Positions 24,403 through 33,783 are shown, counted from the stretch's first letter. The stretch: DNA of 64,000 nucleotides from Neolewinella maritima (GCF_923081025.1 NZ_CAKLPZ010000001.1:248001-312000); one strand, 5' to 3'. The notes: generated by a model from the letters alone, not told the origin. Made by a program: numbers and translations.

Positions 24403-25785
24403 CTACAATACCACCACATCCCCCAACTCAGGCGCCACCACCTCCCGAAAACCAGCCCGCCCCAGGCTCTCGCTAAACGGCTCCATCCGGTCCAGCGTAC
24501 CGTGCACCAGGAACACCTTCTTACACGTGTCCTGCTGTCCGTTCAGAAAGTGGATAAGCTCGGAGCGATCGGCGTGCGCACTGAAGGAGTCCATCACGAC
24601 CACCTCGGCCCGCAGGTCATGGTAGCGGCCGTAGAGCTTCATGCCGTCTACCCCGTCGCGCACCTTACCGCCGGGGGTGCCAGGGGCGCAGTAGCCGACG
24701 ATGAAGATGGTATTCTTAGGATCGCCCATCGTATTGGCCAGGTGATGCTTGCTGCGTCCGGCGTTCATCATGCCGCTGGCACTAATGATGATGGCCGCCC
24801 CGTCGAGGTAGTTGAGGGCCTTACTTTCCTCCACGCTCTGGGTGTAGGTGAGGTCGTTGAAGCCGAAGGGGTTGCTGTCGTGCAGCAGGTAGGTCTGCAG
24901 CTGACTGTCGTAGCACTCCGGGTGGGCACCGAAGACGGTCGTGGCGTTCACCGCCAGCGGACTATCCACAAATACCGGGATCTTCGGCAGCTTACCGCTG
25001 CTTTCGAGCTGGTCCAGCATGTAGACGATCTCCTGCGTCCGTCCCACGCTGAAGGCGGGGATCAGCAGTTTGCCGCCCCGCTCCGCCGTACGCTTAATGA
25101 TCTCCAGGAAGCGGGCCATCTCATTGGGCGGCAACTCGTGCTCGCGGTCGCCGTAGGTGGATTCGCAGATCAGGTAGTCGCAGTCCGGCAGCTTGACCGG
25201 GTCGCGCAGGATCGGCCGGTTGGGGCGGCCCACGTCGCCGGTGAAGCCCACGGTGGTCGTCTTGCCATTTTCGGTCACCCGCAGGGTCACGCTGGCGCTA
25301 CCCAGAATATGACCGGCGTCGCGAAATTGCAGCTCCACACCCGGCCGCACCTCACTCCAAGTGCCGTAGGGCAAGCCTACGAAGCGCTCCATGGTGGGCT
25401 TCACGTCCTTGCGCACGTACAGCGGCTCGCGGCGGTCGTCGTTCTTCTTATTGTAGTACTCCGCATCCTTTTCCTGGATGAAGGCCGAGTCCAGCAGCAG
25501 GATCGCGCAGAGGCTCCGCGTAGCGTGGGTGGCGTAGATGCGTCCCCGAAAGCCGTCCTTGACCAGTTTGGGCACCCGTCCGCTGTGGTCGATGTGCGCG
25601 TGACTCAGCACCAGTACGTCGATCTCCGCCGGGTCGAAGGCGAAGGTCTGGTTGAAGTCCTCCATGTCCTTATTCCGTCCCTGGTACAGTCCGCAGTCGA
25701 GCAGGATCTTACAGCCGTCGTCGAGGGTCAGCAGGTGGGCCGAGCCGGTGACTTCCTGGGCGGCTCCGTGAAAGGTTAGGGTCAA
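24403..25785 (-). CDS. Beta-CASP metallo-beta-lactamase-fold hydrolase
   Basis: A 460-aa cytoplasmic protein of the RNA-processing MBL family (CPSF73/YSH1-like). The metal motif HAHIDH is in LVLSHAHIDHSGRVPKL near residue 56, DAGHILGSA supplies further ligands, and the beta-CASP part includes ESTYGDREH, PAFSVGRTQEIVYMLDQL and FSAHADRSELIHFL with the late motif. Members act as RNA endo- or exonucleases. The sequence starts at the fold itself (MTLTFHGAAQEVTGSAHLL), typical of bacterial forms. A TACCTTGC box about 59 bp upstream may be its promoter. Confidence 0.9.
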   Translation of the reverse strand: MTLTFHGAAQEVTGSAHLLTLDDGCKILLDCGLYQGRNKDMEDFNQTFAFDPAEIDVLVLSHAHIDHSGRVPKLVKDGFRGRIYATHATRSLCAILLLDSAFIQEKDAEYYNKKNDDRREPLYVRKDVKPTMERFVGLPYGTWSEVRPGVELQFRDAGHILGSASVTLRVTENGKTTTVGFTGDVGRPNRPILRDPVKLPDCDYLICESTYGDREHELPPNEMARFLEIIKRTAERGGKLLIPAFSVGRTQEIVYMLDQLESSGKLPKIPVFVDSPLAVNATTVFGAHPECYDSQLQTYLLHDSNPFGFNDLTYTQSVEESKALNYLDGAAIIISASGMMNAGRSKHHLANTMGDPKNTIFIVGYCAPGTPGGKVRDGVDGMKLYGRYHDLRAEVVVMDSFSAHADRSELIHFLNGQQDTCKKVFLVHGTLDRMEPFSESLGRAGFREVVAPELGDVVVL

Positions 25786-26055
25786 AATACAAGGGGTTAA
25801 GGGGTGAGGGAGTGAAGGGGTTAAGGCGGGCGGGGCCGCGGGTGCAAGGTAGGGTACGGGGGCAGGAGCGGATTGCTAGCCATGTCCTTAGTATTAAATT
25901 TCGCTTCTCTCCACCCAAGAACGGTGATAACCAATAAAATAAAGGATGCTAAAAAATTTAAGCTAAGGAAACAATAAATATGAAGAACTTCATTTGGTTT
26001 AACTGCGTAAGTTGTGAATGATCGCACGGTGTGTGATCTTAATTCACATCTACCT
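25786..26055. promoter_or_regulatory. Divergent intergenic region before the first beta-helix gene
   Basis: The minus-strand box TACCTTGC (25851-25844) may serve the metallo-hydrolase. The beta-helix side is AT-rich and carries TGTGAAT (26013-26019) mirrored by ATTCACA (26042-26048), with a nested TGTGA-N7-TCACA (26032-26048). This could be a hairpin or a Crp-like operator just before the start codon. No other gene is visible. Confidence 0.4.
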
Positions 26056-29000
26056 ATGCAACACAACTACCTACTACGCTGCTGCCTCCTGCTGGCCGTC
26101 AGCCTTTTTTCACTCAACCTAAGCCTGGCGGCTACGCTACCGGTCACCTCGACAGCAGACGATGGTGACGGTACCCTGCGCCAAGCTGTCCGTCAGGCCC
26201 AGCCGGGCGATACGATCGTTTTCGCTGCGCGTACCGACCGTAGGGCGATCACCCTACGTACCGTTATCAATATCGAGAAGGACCTCGTGGTACTCGGTAA
26301 CGGCATGGACGCTACCTACCTCCGGGGAAATAACACCAACCGGGCATTCTCTGTCCGCAAGGGCGCCAGTGTGGTCATCAAGGATCTGCGCATCTACGAT
26401 GGACTGGAGCGGATCGGCGGCGGACTACGCGTACGGGCGACCAGTACCCTGGAGATCGAGCGCGTCTACATCTATGACTGTATCGCCAACGGACCCGTCG
26501 CTACCCAGGGTGGCGGCGCGGTGTACAACGAGGGTGTGCTGACCATCAAGGCGTCGAAACTGATGAACAATGCCGCTACCGGTCCGGCCGGCTCCGGGGG
26601 GGCTGTTTTCAATGCCCTCGGCGCTACGCTCACTATCATGGGCAGCCGCATTGAACGCAACGTCGCAAATCGTGCCGGTGGCGGTATCGAGGACGCATCG
26701 GGTAGCGGCTCGATGGTACTGATTTCGGAGACGCGCATCAACCGTAACGTGGTAAACACAGCCCCCGGCAACGGTGGCGGTATCCATATCGGTAGCGACG
26801 GTGACCTGACCCTCATCGGTGGTACGATAGACCTCAACGAAGCCGGTCAGGAAGGCGGCGGCGTCTGGAACGGCACCGGTACCCTGACGATTCAGAATAC
26901 CCTGGTTCGCCAGAATGTAGCGAAGGGTAAGGCAGCCGATAACGGCGGCGGTGGACTGTACAACAACGGAGGAGGTACCATCGTACTGAGCGACAACGCC
27001 CGTATTCTCAACAACAAAGCAACCGGCATGTCCGGCAGCGGTGGTGGTATTCTCAACAACACCGGAGCTACGCTGCGCATCACCGACTCACAAGTGTCGG
27101 GCAACGAGGCCAACCGCGCCGGCGGCGGTATCGAAGATGCTTCCGGAGCAGCCTCAGCCTTCACGATCACCAACTCTAGTATTGACGACAACGTAGTCAA
27201 TACCGCCCCGGGTAATGGGGGGGGTATCCACATTGGAGGCGATGGCAGCCTGACCGTTTCGGGCGGCTCGGTCTCTGGCAACTCGGCGGGAGCCGAGGGG
27301 GGTGGTATCTGGAATAACCTGGGTACACTCACGGTCACCGATCGGGCACGCATCCGCAGTAACGTGGCCATGGGCGACGATGCCGACATGGGCGGCGGTG
27401 GACTGTATAACAACGGTGGCGGTACTATCGTGGTCAGCAACGGAGTAAGCATCCGCGGTAATAAGGCAACGGGCACCTCCGGCAGCGGAGGGGGCATTCT
27501 CAATAATACGGGAGCTACCCTGCGTATCGCAAATAGCCGCATCGAAGCCAATACGGCCAACCGGGCCGGCGGCGGTATCGAGGACGCATCGGGCGCCGCA
27601 TCCACCTTCACCATCAGTAGTACTACGATCGACCGTAACGTAGTCAATACCGCTCCCGGTAACGGCGGCGGCATTCACATTGGCGGCGACGGTGATCTCA
27701 CCATCATGAATTCCATTGTCACCGGCAACATGGCCGGACAGGAAGGCGGCGGTATCTGGAACGGCGCCGGTACGCTCACGGTATCGGCTACCGAGATCAG
27801 CGACAATACCGGAATGGGTGATGACGCCGATGACGGCGGCGGCGGCCTGTTCAACAACGGTATGGGTACCATACTGGTAAACAACTCGCAGATCTTACGG
27901 AATCGCGCTACCGGTACTTCCGGCAGCGGCGGCGGTATTCTGAACAATACGGCTGCTACGCTGACCATCACGGACAGCCGCATCGAGCGCAACGAAGCCA
28001 ATCGCGCCGGCGGTGGTATCGAGGACGCCTCGGGCAATACTACCCTGGTATCGATCACCAATACCCGGATCAACCGCAACGTAGTCAATACCGCTCCGGG
28101 TAACGGTGGGGGTATCCACGTGGGCAGCAATGGCGACGTGATGCTCACCGGCGGTACGGTAGATCTTAACGAGGCCGGTCAGGAAGGCGGAGGACTCTGG
28201 AATGGTGCCGGTACGATGACCGTCAGCAACACCCTGATCCGCAACAACGTAGCTAAGGGCGACGATGCCAATGATGGCGGTGGCGGCTTGTTCAATAACG
28301 GCGGTGGTACCATCGTACTGCGCAGTAACACCCGGGTATTCGGTAACAAAGCCACCGGTACTTCCGGCAGCGGCGGCGGTATCCTCAACAACATGGGTGC
28401 TGCGCTACGGATCACCGACTCGCAGGTATCCGACAACGAGGCCAATCGCGCCGGTGGAGGCATCGAGGATGCCTCAGGTGCTACCACCGAATTTACGGTG
28501 ACCAACACTGCTATCGAGCGTAACGTAGTCAATACCGCCCCGGGTAACGGCGGCGGCATCCACATCGGTAGCGATGGCGACCTGACGATCACCGGTGGCA
28601 TGGTCAATAACAATACGGCTGGCCAGGAAGGCGGCGGTATCTGGAACAGCGTTGGCACCACTACGGTGAATAATGTGCTGATCCGCGATAACGTAGCACT
28701 AGGTGATGATGCCGATGACGGCGGCGGTGGCCTGTTCAACAATGGCGGTACGCTAGTAGTGAATGCTGCCAGACTGCACGGCAACCAGGCGACCGGTACC
28801 TCCGGTTCGGGCGGCGCGCTGCTCAGCACCGGTGGGTCGGTCCGCATCGACCGCGGTACCATCCGCAACAACACCGCTAACCGTGCCGGTGGCGGCGTAG
28901 AAGTCATTGACGGTAGCTACGCATCTACTGCCGTCGTCTATGATGGCAACGACGCCGGTAGTGCGCCCGGTAACGGGGGAGCCTTCCACGTCACGGGTAT

Positions 29001-30078
29001 GATGAGTACCGTGGATATCACCGGAGGCTCGATCACCAATAATACCGCAGCTAACGAAGGCGGCGGAGTTTGGAATCAATCCGGTACGATGATGAGCCTG
29101 ATGAAGGTCAGCATCCGCAGTAATACGGTCACGGATGAGGGTACGCTGGAGACGCGCGTAGCCGGTGCCGGTGTATTTAACAACGGAGGCATTCTGGACA
29201 TTGAGTCCTCAACGATCGCCGACAATCGCATGACCGGTAAAATCACCGCAGGTGGTGGTATCGCCAACAATACGGGTGGCACCCTTACCCTGCTGCAGTC
29301 TACTGTATCGGGCAACCAGGGCGGACTGGCCGGCGGCGGCATCGCCAACGATGGGACTATGGAGATCGTAAACTCTACGATCGCCATGAACAACGCCCGC
29401 GGCGGCGGCGGCTTCGCCCAGGCTACCCACTCGGCCAGCCTGACCATCACCGGTACCATCATCGCACAAAACTCCGCTAACCTGGCCCGCGATTTTGCTA
29501 CCGTAGCTGGTATGGTCACCTCCAATGGATACAACCTCATCGGCGAAGACCTCTTCAATCAGTTTCCGGCAACGGCCACCGACAAGGAGAACGTACCCGC
29601 CGCACTCTTCCCGCTCGCCGACAATGGTGGAATGACGATGACCCACGCGCTGCGTTGTGTGAGTCCCGCCGTCGATATGGGCGATCCGGATGACGAGTCC
29701 GTCGATCAGATCGACCAGGCCGTATTCGGTGCGCGGCGTGATATCGGCTCGTTCGAGCGGCAGTCGGCCTGTGGTCAGAATGCCCCCGCGGTAGCGGCCG
29801 GTGAGCCCACTACGGCTTCCACTAGCACCACTGGTGGCACGCTCAGTGTATTCCCCAATCCAGCTGCCACCGACTACCTGATGGTAAACCTACCCGCCCA
29901 CTTCACGGGTGATGTAGGGCTGAAAATTACGGGTATGGACGGTCGGGTACGTAACGCCGGTACCATCCAATCGCAGCAGCACCGGCTTGATCTGAGTGCC
30001 TACGCTACGGGGACCTACACCCTGCAGGTGATCAACGGCGACGAGGTACAGAGTATCCGCTTCGTGGTGAGCCGGTAG
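26056..30078 (+). CDS. Giant right-handed beta-helix protein with T9SS sorting domain (paralogue 1)
   Basis: A 1340-aa secreted protein. Signal peptide: MQHNYLLRCCLLLAVSLFSL and on to LSLA (cleavage near residue 26). Next comes TSTADDGDGTLRQAVRQAQPGD, the start of a CSLREA-like module, then a pectin-lyase-like helix built of about 148-residue super-repeats: NRAGGGIEDASG (or its close form) begins at DNA 26668, 27112, 27559, 28000, 28444 and 28879. The helix closes with PLADNGGMTMTHAL ... DIGSFE (choice-of-anchor Q pattern). Residues about 1262-1340 are a type A T9SS sorting domain (VFPNPAATDYLMVNLP ... LQVINGDEVQSIRFVVSR). Expected to be surface-attached or released; likely an adhesin or matrix protein, though a polysaccharide lyase role cannot be excluded. 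Start ATG 26056 fits the signal. Confidence 0.92.
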   Translation: MQHNYLLRCCLLLAVSLFSLNLSLAATLPVTSTADDGDGTLRQAVRQAQPGDTIVFAARTDRRAITLRTVINIEKDLVVLGNGMDATYLRGNNTNRAFSVRKGASVVIKDLRIYDGLERIGGGLRVRATSTLEIERVYIYDCIANGPVATQGGGAVYNEGVLTIKASKLMNNAATGPAGSGGAVFNALGATLTIMGSRIERNVANRAGGGIEDASGSGSMVLISETRINRNVVNTAPGNGGGIHIGSDGDLTLIGGTIDLNEAGQEGGGVWNGTGTLTIQNTLVRQNVAKGKAADNGGGGLYNNGGGTIVLSDNARILNNKATGMSGSGGGILNNTGATLRITDSQVSGNEANRAGGGIEDASGAASAFTITNSSIDDNVVNTAPGNGGGIHIGGDGSLTVSGGSVSGNSAGAEGGGIWNNLGTLTVTDRARIRSNVAMGDDADMGGGGLYNNGGGTIVVSNGVSIRGNKATGTSGSGGGILNNTGATLRIANSRIEANTANRAGGGIEDASGAASTFTISSTTIDRNVVNTAPGNGGGIHIGGDGDLTIMNSIVTGNMAGQEGGGIWNGAGTLTVSATEISDNTGMGDDADDGGGGLFNNGMGTILVNNSQILRNRATGTSGSGGGILNNTAATLTITDSRIERNEANRAGGGIEDASGNTTLVSITNTRINRNVVNTAPGNGGGIHVGSNGDVMLTGGTVDLNEAGQEGGGLWNGAGTMTVSNTLIRNNVAKGDDANDGGGGLFNNGGGTIVLRSNTRVFGNKATGTSGSGGGILNNMGAALRITDSQVSDNEANRAGGGIEDASGATTEFTVTNTAIERNVVNTAPGNGGGIHIGSDGDLTITGGMVNNNTAGQEGGGIWNSVGTTTVNNVLIRDNVALGDDADDGGGGLFNNGGTLVVNAARLHGNQATGTSGSGGALLSTGGSVRIDRGTIRNNTANRAGGGVEVIDGSYASTAVVYDGNDAGSAPGNGGAFHVTGMMSTVDITGGSITNNTAANEGGGVWNQSGTMMSLMKVSIRSNTVTDEGTLETRVAGAGVFNNGGILDIESSTIADNRMTGKITAGGGIANNTGGTLTLLQSTVSGNQGGLAGGGIANDGTMEIVNSTIAMNNARGGGGFAQATHSASLTITGTIIAQNSANLARDFATVAGMVTSNGYNLIGEDLFNQFPATATDKENVPAALFPLADNGGMTMTHALRCVSPAVDMGDPDDESVDQIDQAVFGARRDIGSFERQSACGQNAPAVAAGEPTTASTSTTGGTLSVFPNPAATDYLMVNLPAHFTGDVGLKITGMDGRVRNAGTIQSQQHRLDLSAYATGTYTLQVINGDEVQSIRFVVSR

Positions 30079-30113
30079 TGGATTAGTATTTATCCTAGAT
30101 TAGCACAAGGGTA

Positions 30114-30147
30114 CGTTGCCCCGGTTCATCACTGAGCCGGGGCAGCG
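30114..30147. terminator. Hairpin between convergent beta-helix and rfbC genes
   Basis: An 11-bp stem (30114-30124 with 30137-30147, core GCCCCGG/CCGGGGC, one G-U pair) with a 12-nt loop lies between two convergent stop codons. T-runs are short, so factor-independent termination is likely but not certain. Confidence 0.6.
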
Positions 30148-30171
30148 TGCGTTTACGGCGGTTGCCGGGAG

Positions 30172-30699
30172 CTACAGGCCCGGCCAGGCTAGGTCACGCT
30201 CGACAATATGGTAGCCGCCCTCCACCTCCGGCCACTCTACGCCGATGGCGGGGTCATCGTAGCGTAGCCCACCTTCGGCTTCCGGAGCGTAAAAATTGTC
30301 GCACTTGTACAGAAAGATAGCCTCCTTGGAGGTCACTACGTAGCCATGGGCGTAGCCCCGGGGGATGTATAGTTGCCGGTGGTTGTCTCCGCTCAGGTAC
30401 AGGCCGTACCACTGCAGGTAGGTGGGGGATGTCGGGCGGATGTCCACCGTTACATCGTACACTTCACCGCTGACTACCCGCACCAATTTGGCCTGTGCCG
30501 CCTCGCCGGCCTGAAAGTGTAGTCCGCGGAGTACCCCACGGCTGCTCGCTGCCTGGTTGTCCTGTACGAAGCAGGCCGCGGCATCTACTTCCTGGAACAC
30601 CTGCTCGTTGTACGCTTCGAAGAAGTAGCCGCGTTCGTCGCCGAAGACGCGGGGTTCGAATACGAGCAGTCCGGGGAGCGGGGTAGTCTGAAAGGGCAT
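30172..30699 (-). CDS. rfbC: dTDP-4-dehydrorhamnose 3,5-epimerase
   Basis: A 175-aa cupin of usual RmlC length: FGDERGYFFEAYNE, VQDNQAASSRGVLRGLHFQ with the catalytic His, VDIRPTSPTYLQWYGLYLS, IPRGYAHGYVV and YKCDNFYAPEAEGGLRYDDP. It epimerises dTDP-4-keto-6-deoxyglucose on the way to dTDP-L-rhamnose. rfbB and rfbA are 12 kb away in the polysaccharide locus and rfbD is not in the window. A TAAATTCG box (30718-30711) lies 11 nt before the ATG. Confidence 0.93.
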   Translation of the reverse strand: MPFQTTPLPGLLVFEPRVFGDERGYFFEAYNEQVFQEVDAAACFVQDNQAASSRGVLRGLHFQAGEAAQAKLVRVVSGEVYDVTVDIRPTSPTYLQWYGLYLSGDNHRQLYIPRGYAHGYVVTSKEAIFLYKCDNFYAPEAEGGLRYDDPAIGVEWPEVEGGYHIVERDLAWPGL

Positions 30700-30710
30700 A
30701 GAGAAGGAGG

Positions 30711-30718
30711 CGAATTTA
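30711..30718 (-). promoter_or_regulatory. TAAATTCG -7-like box before rfbC
   Basis: On the minus strand TAAATTCG is followed by 11 nt and ATG. A second match, TACCTTCG, lies at 30769-30762 and could be an alternative promoter with a longer leader. Confidence 0.4.
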
Positions 30719-30827
30719 GGGCCGGGGTCAACTTCCCCCCCGGCTCCGTCCGTTTATGCGGCGAAGGTAAGCCGACGCCCCCAACCCAGCCTGCCTTCCG
30801 TTTACGACTCCACTAATCACCCACCCC

Positions 30828-31196
30828 ATGACCGACTGGGAGCAAGACTTCGCCTACCAACGCGTACGCCACCTCGTACAGGCCCGCTTTCGTCGGGGTA
30901 CCCTGCCCGATCTCAATGCCCTACTCTTTCTCATCGGTGTGCAGGAACTGGGCCGCTGGCAGGCCGACTTCACCAAGGAAGAAAAACGCGACCTGATGCA
31001 CGTAGCCGTATGCCGCCTGTTTGCCGAAGACGGCCACTACCGCTTCGAGGGCCGCGATGCCGACGGCTGGCCCCACTACGCCCTTACCAGCAAGATCGCA
31101 CCGGTAGACCTGAAGGGGCAGGAGGAACTGTTGAAGGCGAAGATCGTGGGCTACTTCGAGGAGCTGGAGCTTACCGAGGGGCGGATCGATTCCTGA
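30828..31196 (+). CDS. Small conserved protein of unknown function
   Basis: A 122-aa soluble, mostly helical protein (DWEQDFAYQRVRHLVQARF, LNALLFLIGVQELGRWQADFTKEEKRDLMHVAVCRLF) ending in an acidic stretch. I recall similar short proteins in other Bacteroidota but know no function. It lies 17 bp before the cyclophilin gene, which however has its own promoter-like box. Confidence 0.7.
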   Translation: MTDWEQDFAYQRVRHLVQARFRRGTLPDLNALLFLIGVQELGRWQADFTKEEKRDLMHVAVCRLFAEDGHYRFEGRDADGWPHYALTSKIAPVDLKGQEELLKAKIVGYFEELELTEGRIDS

Positions 31197-31201
31197 GGTA
31201 G

Positions 31202-31209
31202 TACCTTCG
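31202..31209 (+). promoter_or_regulatory. TACCTTCG -7 box before the cyclophilin gene
   Basis: TACCTTCG is followed by CTGC and ATG at 31214, the same 4-nt spacing as before tatC. It fills the short gap after the upstream stop codon. Confidence 0.5.
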
Positions 31210-31213
31210 CTGC

Positions 31214-31849
31214 ATGCGCGTACTGCTTGTTGTTATCTCCCTGTTTACTCTTGCCGCCTGCCAGCCCAGCGGCCCTACCCACGCCATCATCTCCACCACC
31301 CTGGGTGACGTAGAGGTTAAGCTGTATCCCGAGACCCCCGGCCATACCCAGAACTTCATCAAGCTGGCCGAAGAAGGTTTTTTCGATAGCACCCTCTTCC
31401 ACCGCGTGATCCCGGGCTTCATGATCCAGGGAGGAGATCCGCTGAGTAAGGGTGCCGCCGCCGACAAAACTCTCGGTATGGGTGGTCCCGGATACATGCT
31501 TGACGCCGAGATCGGTGCGCCCCACCTGTACGGCGCCCTGGCCGCCGCCCGCCCCCCGCAAGATCCGGAGAAGAAGAGCAACGGCTCGCAGTTTTTCATC
31601 GTCACCGGTCAACTGGTCGACGATTCCACGCTGGACCAGCTCGAACGCATCAAGGGGATCACTTACAGCGAAGCCCAACGCGCCGCCTACCGGGAGCAGG
31701 GGGGTAGCCCTAGCCTGGATCAGGACTATACAGTCTTCGGTGAGGTCGTCAGCGGAATGGATGTCGTGGAGACTATCGCTGAGGTGGAAACCGGGCAGTA
31801 TGATCGGCCGCAGCAGGACGTGATCATCCGCAGCGTGACCATCAAGTAG
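31214..31849 (+). CDS. Cyclophilin-type peptidyl-prolyl isomerase, lipoprotein
   Basis: A 211-aa lipoprotein (LFTLAACQ, Cys16) with a cyclophilin domain: GDVEVKLYPETPGHTQNFIKLAEEGFFD, FHRVIPGFMIQGGDP (catalytic Arg and Phe-Met-Gln segment), and NGSQFFIVTGQL. The insertion around ERIKGITYSEAQRAAYREQGG is seen in Bacteroidota members. It assists folding of exported proteins in the periplasm. Confidence 0.92.
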   Translation: MRVLLVVISLFTLAACQPSGPTHAIISTTLGDVEVKLYPETPGHTQNFIKLAEEGFFDSTLFHRVIPGFMIQGGDPLSKGAAADKTLGMGGPGYMLDAEIGAPHLYGALAAARPPQDPEKKSNGSQFFIVTGQLVDDSTLDQLERIKGITYSEAQRAAYREQGGSPSLDQDYTVFGEVVSGMDVVETIAEVETGQYDRPQQDVIIRSVTIK

Positions 31850-31883
31850 TCTAGCCCGTTTTCATTGCACCCCGATAACTATT

Positions 31884-31899
31884 GGGGCGGCCCCGCCCC
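31884..31899. terminator. GC-rich palindrome between convergent genes
   Basis: GGGGCGG-CC-CCGCCCC is a near-perfect palindrome in the 53-bp gap between the cyclophilin and methyltransferase stops. It may act as a two-way terminator, with no clear T-run. Confidence 0.4.
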
Positions 31900-31902
31900 G
31901 GT

Positions 31903-32454
31903 TCATACCAACCCCAACGAGCAGCTATACACAAAGGCCGGCGGCAGATTGGCCAGCGTAAAGCCCACGGAAACTTTATCAAAGCTGTCCTTCAGCAGAC
32001 CGTAATCCTGTAGTGCATACTGGTACTGGAGAAAATGCCCCTCCGGGCGAAGTACCACCTGCGCCTGCCGGATGATCTCCTCCTTAGTGACCTGCGGGAT
32101 CATACTCAGGGGCAGGCTGGACACGACGAAGTCGACGCTTCCCGGACTGAAATGGTCCGTCAGGAGCTCGGCCCCCACCGGTAGGACCCGTAGCCGGGGA
32201 TCAGCCAAACACCCGAGGCGTTGAACGAAGGCAGGATTAATCTCAAAGGCTGTCAGGCTACTTTCGGAGTGCAGACGGCCCAGCAAGGCAGAAGTAATGC
32301 ACCCGTCTCCCGGCCCAAGCTCGATCACGGTGAGGGGCACCCGGGAGGGGACAGACTCGATCAGCCGCTTGATGAGGAGGGGGGAAGCCCGGGCGATGGC
32401 CCCCGTGGAACGAAAGTTCCGGATGGCTTCCCGAAAGAAAGACCAGTTGTTCAT
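31903..32454 (-). CDS. SAM-dependent methyltransferase, phospholipid methyltransferase-like
   Basis: A 183-aa class I methyltransferase. VIELGPGDGCITSALLGRL is the SAM-binding motif I, TAFEINPAFVQRL motif II, and VDFVVSSLPLSMIPQ motif IV. The N-terminal FFREAIRNFRSTGAIARASPLLIKRL matches the PmtA/KsgA-like group that modifies phosphatidylethanolamine or rRNA. The short length favours the PmtA type; the substrate is not proven. Confidence 0.8.
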   Translation of the reverse strand: MNNWSFFREAIRNFRSTGAIARASPLLIKRLIESVPSRVPLTVIELGPGDGCITSALLGRLHSESSLTAFEINPAFVQRLGCLADPRLRVLPVGAELLTDHFSPGSVDFVVSSLPLSMIPQVTKEEIIRQAQVVLRPEGHFLQYQYALQDYGLLKDSFDKVSVGFTLANLPPAFVYSCSLGLV

Positions 32455-32496
32455 GCGCGCGGCAGTCGAAAGTAGGACAAAGAACGGCTAAAAAGC

Positions 32497-33741
32497 TCAC
32501 TTCCCGTACCTGACCCGCAACTGCATGCCCGGCCACTGCACCTCCATGCCGTGTACCATCTCACCGCGGAACAGGGGAGTAAGGGCTGTGGAGAGCATGT
32601 TCTCCCCCGATTGCAGGTAGTGCACATCATGCCCCGTGTACTGTGGTGAGTGGGTAGCAAAGACGTAACAATCATCCGTACGGTCCCAGATCAGGTGACC
32701 GTTTAGAAACACCCCATTGCTGTAACAGGGCGACCAGCTGACCCAGTGGACCTGCAGGGCCGTAGCGGTCTCCACGTCTTCGTCAATCTGGATGGACTGC
32801 TCGAAGGCACCCGAGCGAGTGACCCAGTTGCGCGGCGCCTCTCCACCGTAGACCGCTACGGTATAGGGACGGGGGGCAAGGGTAAGGTTCCGTAGGGGAG
32901 GACCTACCCGGTACTTACCGTCCGCCCCCAGCACCCGGGCCTGTACGGCGAAGCCTTCTTGGGTAGGGAGCCACTCGGTATTCCAGCGCTGGGCAAATCG
33001 GGTGGAGCGCGCCGTGCTGCGGCCAATGATTTGCAGGGGCTCTCCGCGGTGGGTCTGCCAGTGTATGCGGTCCTGCACGCCACGGCCCGACCAGTCGACG
33101 TCGTGACCGATGAAGACGTAATCAGCTAGCTCATCCCCGGCCCGTACGTCCTTTATATATAGGTAGCTGCTGCTGGGTACCATCTGGTCCGGATAATCAA
33201 TGACGGGCATGGACACCGTATCACTAGGGTAGTGCACACGCAGGATCACGGCATAGAACAGATTTTGCGGCCAGCCCCAGCGCTGGGCGGTGTCGAGTGT
33301 GAGGGCGAAGCGGTTGTCGTGACCGGCATGGAGCTGCGCGAGGGGTACCTCGACCGTAACATCGGTGTGGTACATATACTCGGTCTGCGGTTCGGGTACG
33401 TCAGCGGGCTCGGGGATGGACAGGGCGGTATGGCCATTGACGGCTACCCGCAGATCACGGCTATCCTCGTGCCCCAGCACCTTTTCGAAGGTGAGCGTGG
33501 CGTGGGTAGCAGCGGTAAGGTCGAGCGCCTGTGGGAATACTAACTGGTCACCAACTTGTAAAGAATCGGGCAGTTTACCCACCTGCTCGGCGTAGCCGTA
33601 GCGGCCACCGACGCGCAGGAAGGCCTCGCCGTCACCAGCGGGGGTAGTCCAGATATACTCCCGGTAGACATCACCGGGCGTCCACTGGCCGTATAGCGTG
33701 GCGGAAAGGAAGAGCAGCGACAGAAGACGGATCACAACCAT
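32497..33741 (-). CDS. Secreted protein of unknown function
   Basis: A 414-aa protein with a signal peptide (MVVIRLLSLLFLSATLYGQ, cleavage near residue 19) and no lipobox. The mature part is beta-rich with galactose-binding-like pieces (LRVAVNGHTALSIPEP, VFLNGHLIWDRTDDCYVFATH, LQSGENMLSTAL). I do not recognise the family. Start ATG 33741 was chosen because the frame extends upstream into the divergent response regulator gene. The divergent 42-bp gap suggests shared control with that regulator. Confidence 0.7.
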   Translation of the reverse strand: MVVIRLLSLLFLSATLYGQWTPGDVYREYIWTTPAGDGEAFLRVGGRYGYAEQVGKLPDSLQVGDQLVFPQALDLTAATHATLTFEKVLGHEDSRDLRVAVNGHTALSIPEPADVPEPQTEYMYHTDVTVEVPLAQLHAGHDNRFALTLDTAQRWGWPQNLFYAVILRVHYPSDTVSMPVIDYPDQMVPSSSYLYIKDVRAGDELADYVFIGHDVDWSGRGVQDRIHWQTHRGEPLQIIGRSTARSTRFAQRWNTEWLPTQEGFAVQARVLGADGKYRVGPPLRNLTLAPRPYTVAVYGGEAPRNWVTRSGAFEQSIQIDEDVETATALQVHWVSWSPCYSNGVFLNGHLIWDRTDDCYVFATHSPQYTGHDVHYLQSGENMLSTALTPLFRGEMVHGMEVQWPGMQLRVRYGK

Positions 33742-33783
33742 TGGGTTTAGCTTATTGTAAGAAACAGCAAATACCCCACACTC

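Noticed and set aside
24352-25779. Long open frame (475 codons) on the plus strand opposite the beta-CASP hydrolase
   Set aside because: It is the antisense of a gene with clear metal motifs; its translation is low-complexity His/Val/Gln-rich text with no domain, as expected for the opposite strand of GC-rich coding DNA.
26892-29079. Several Pro/Ser-rich minus-strand frames across the first beta-helix gene
   Set aside because: They mirror the Gly/Asn/Ala repeats of the real gene (GGC read as GCC/CCG) and break at different points in each repeat.
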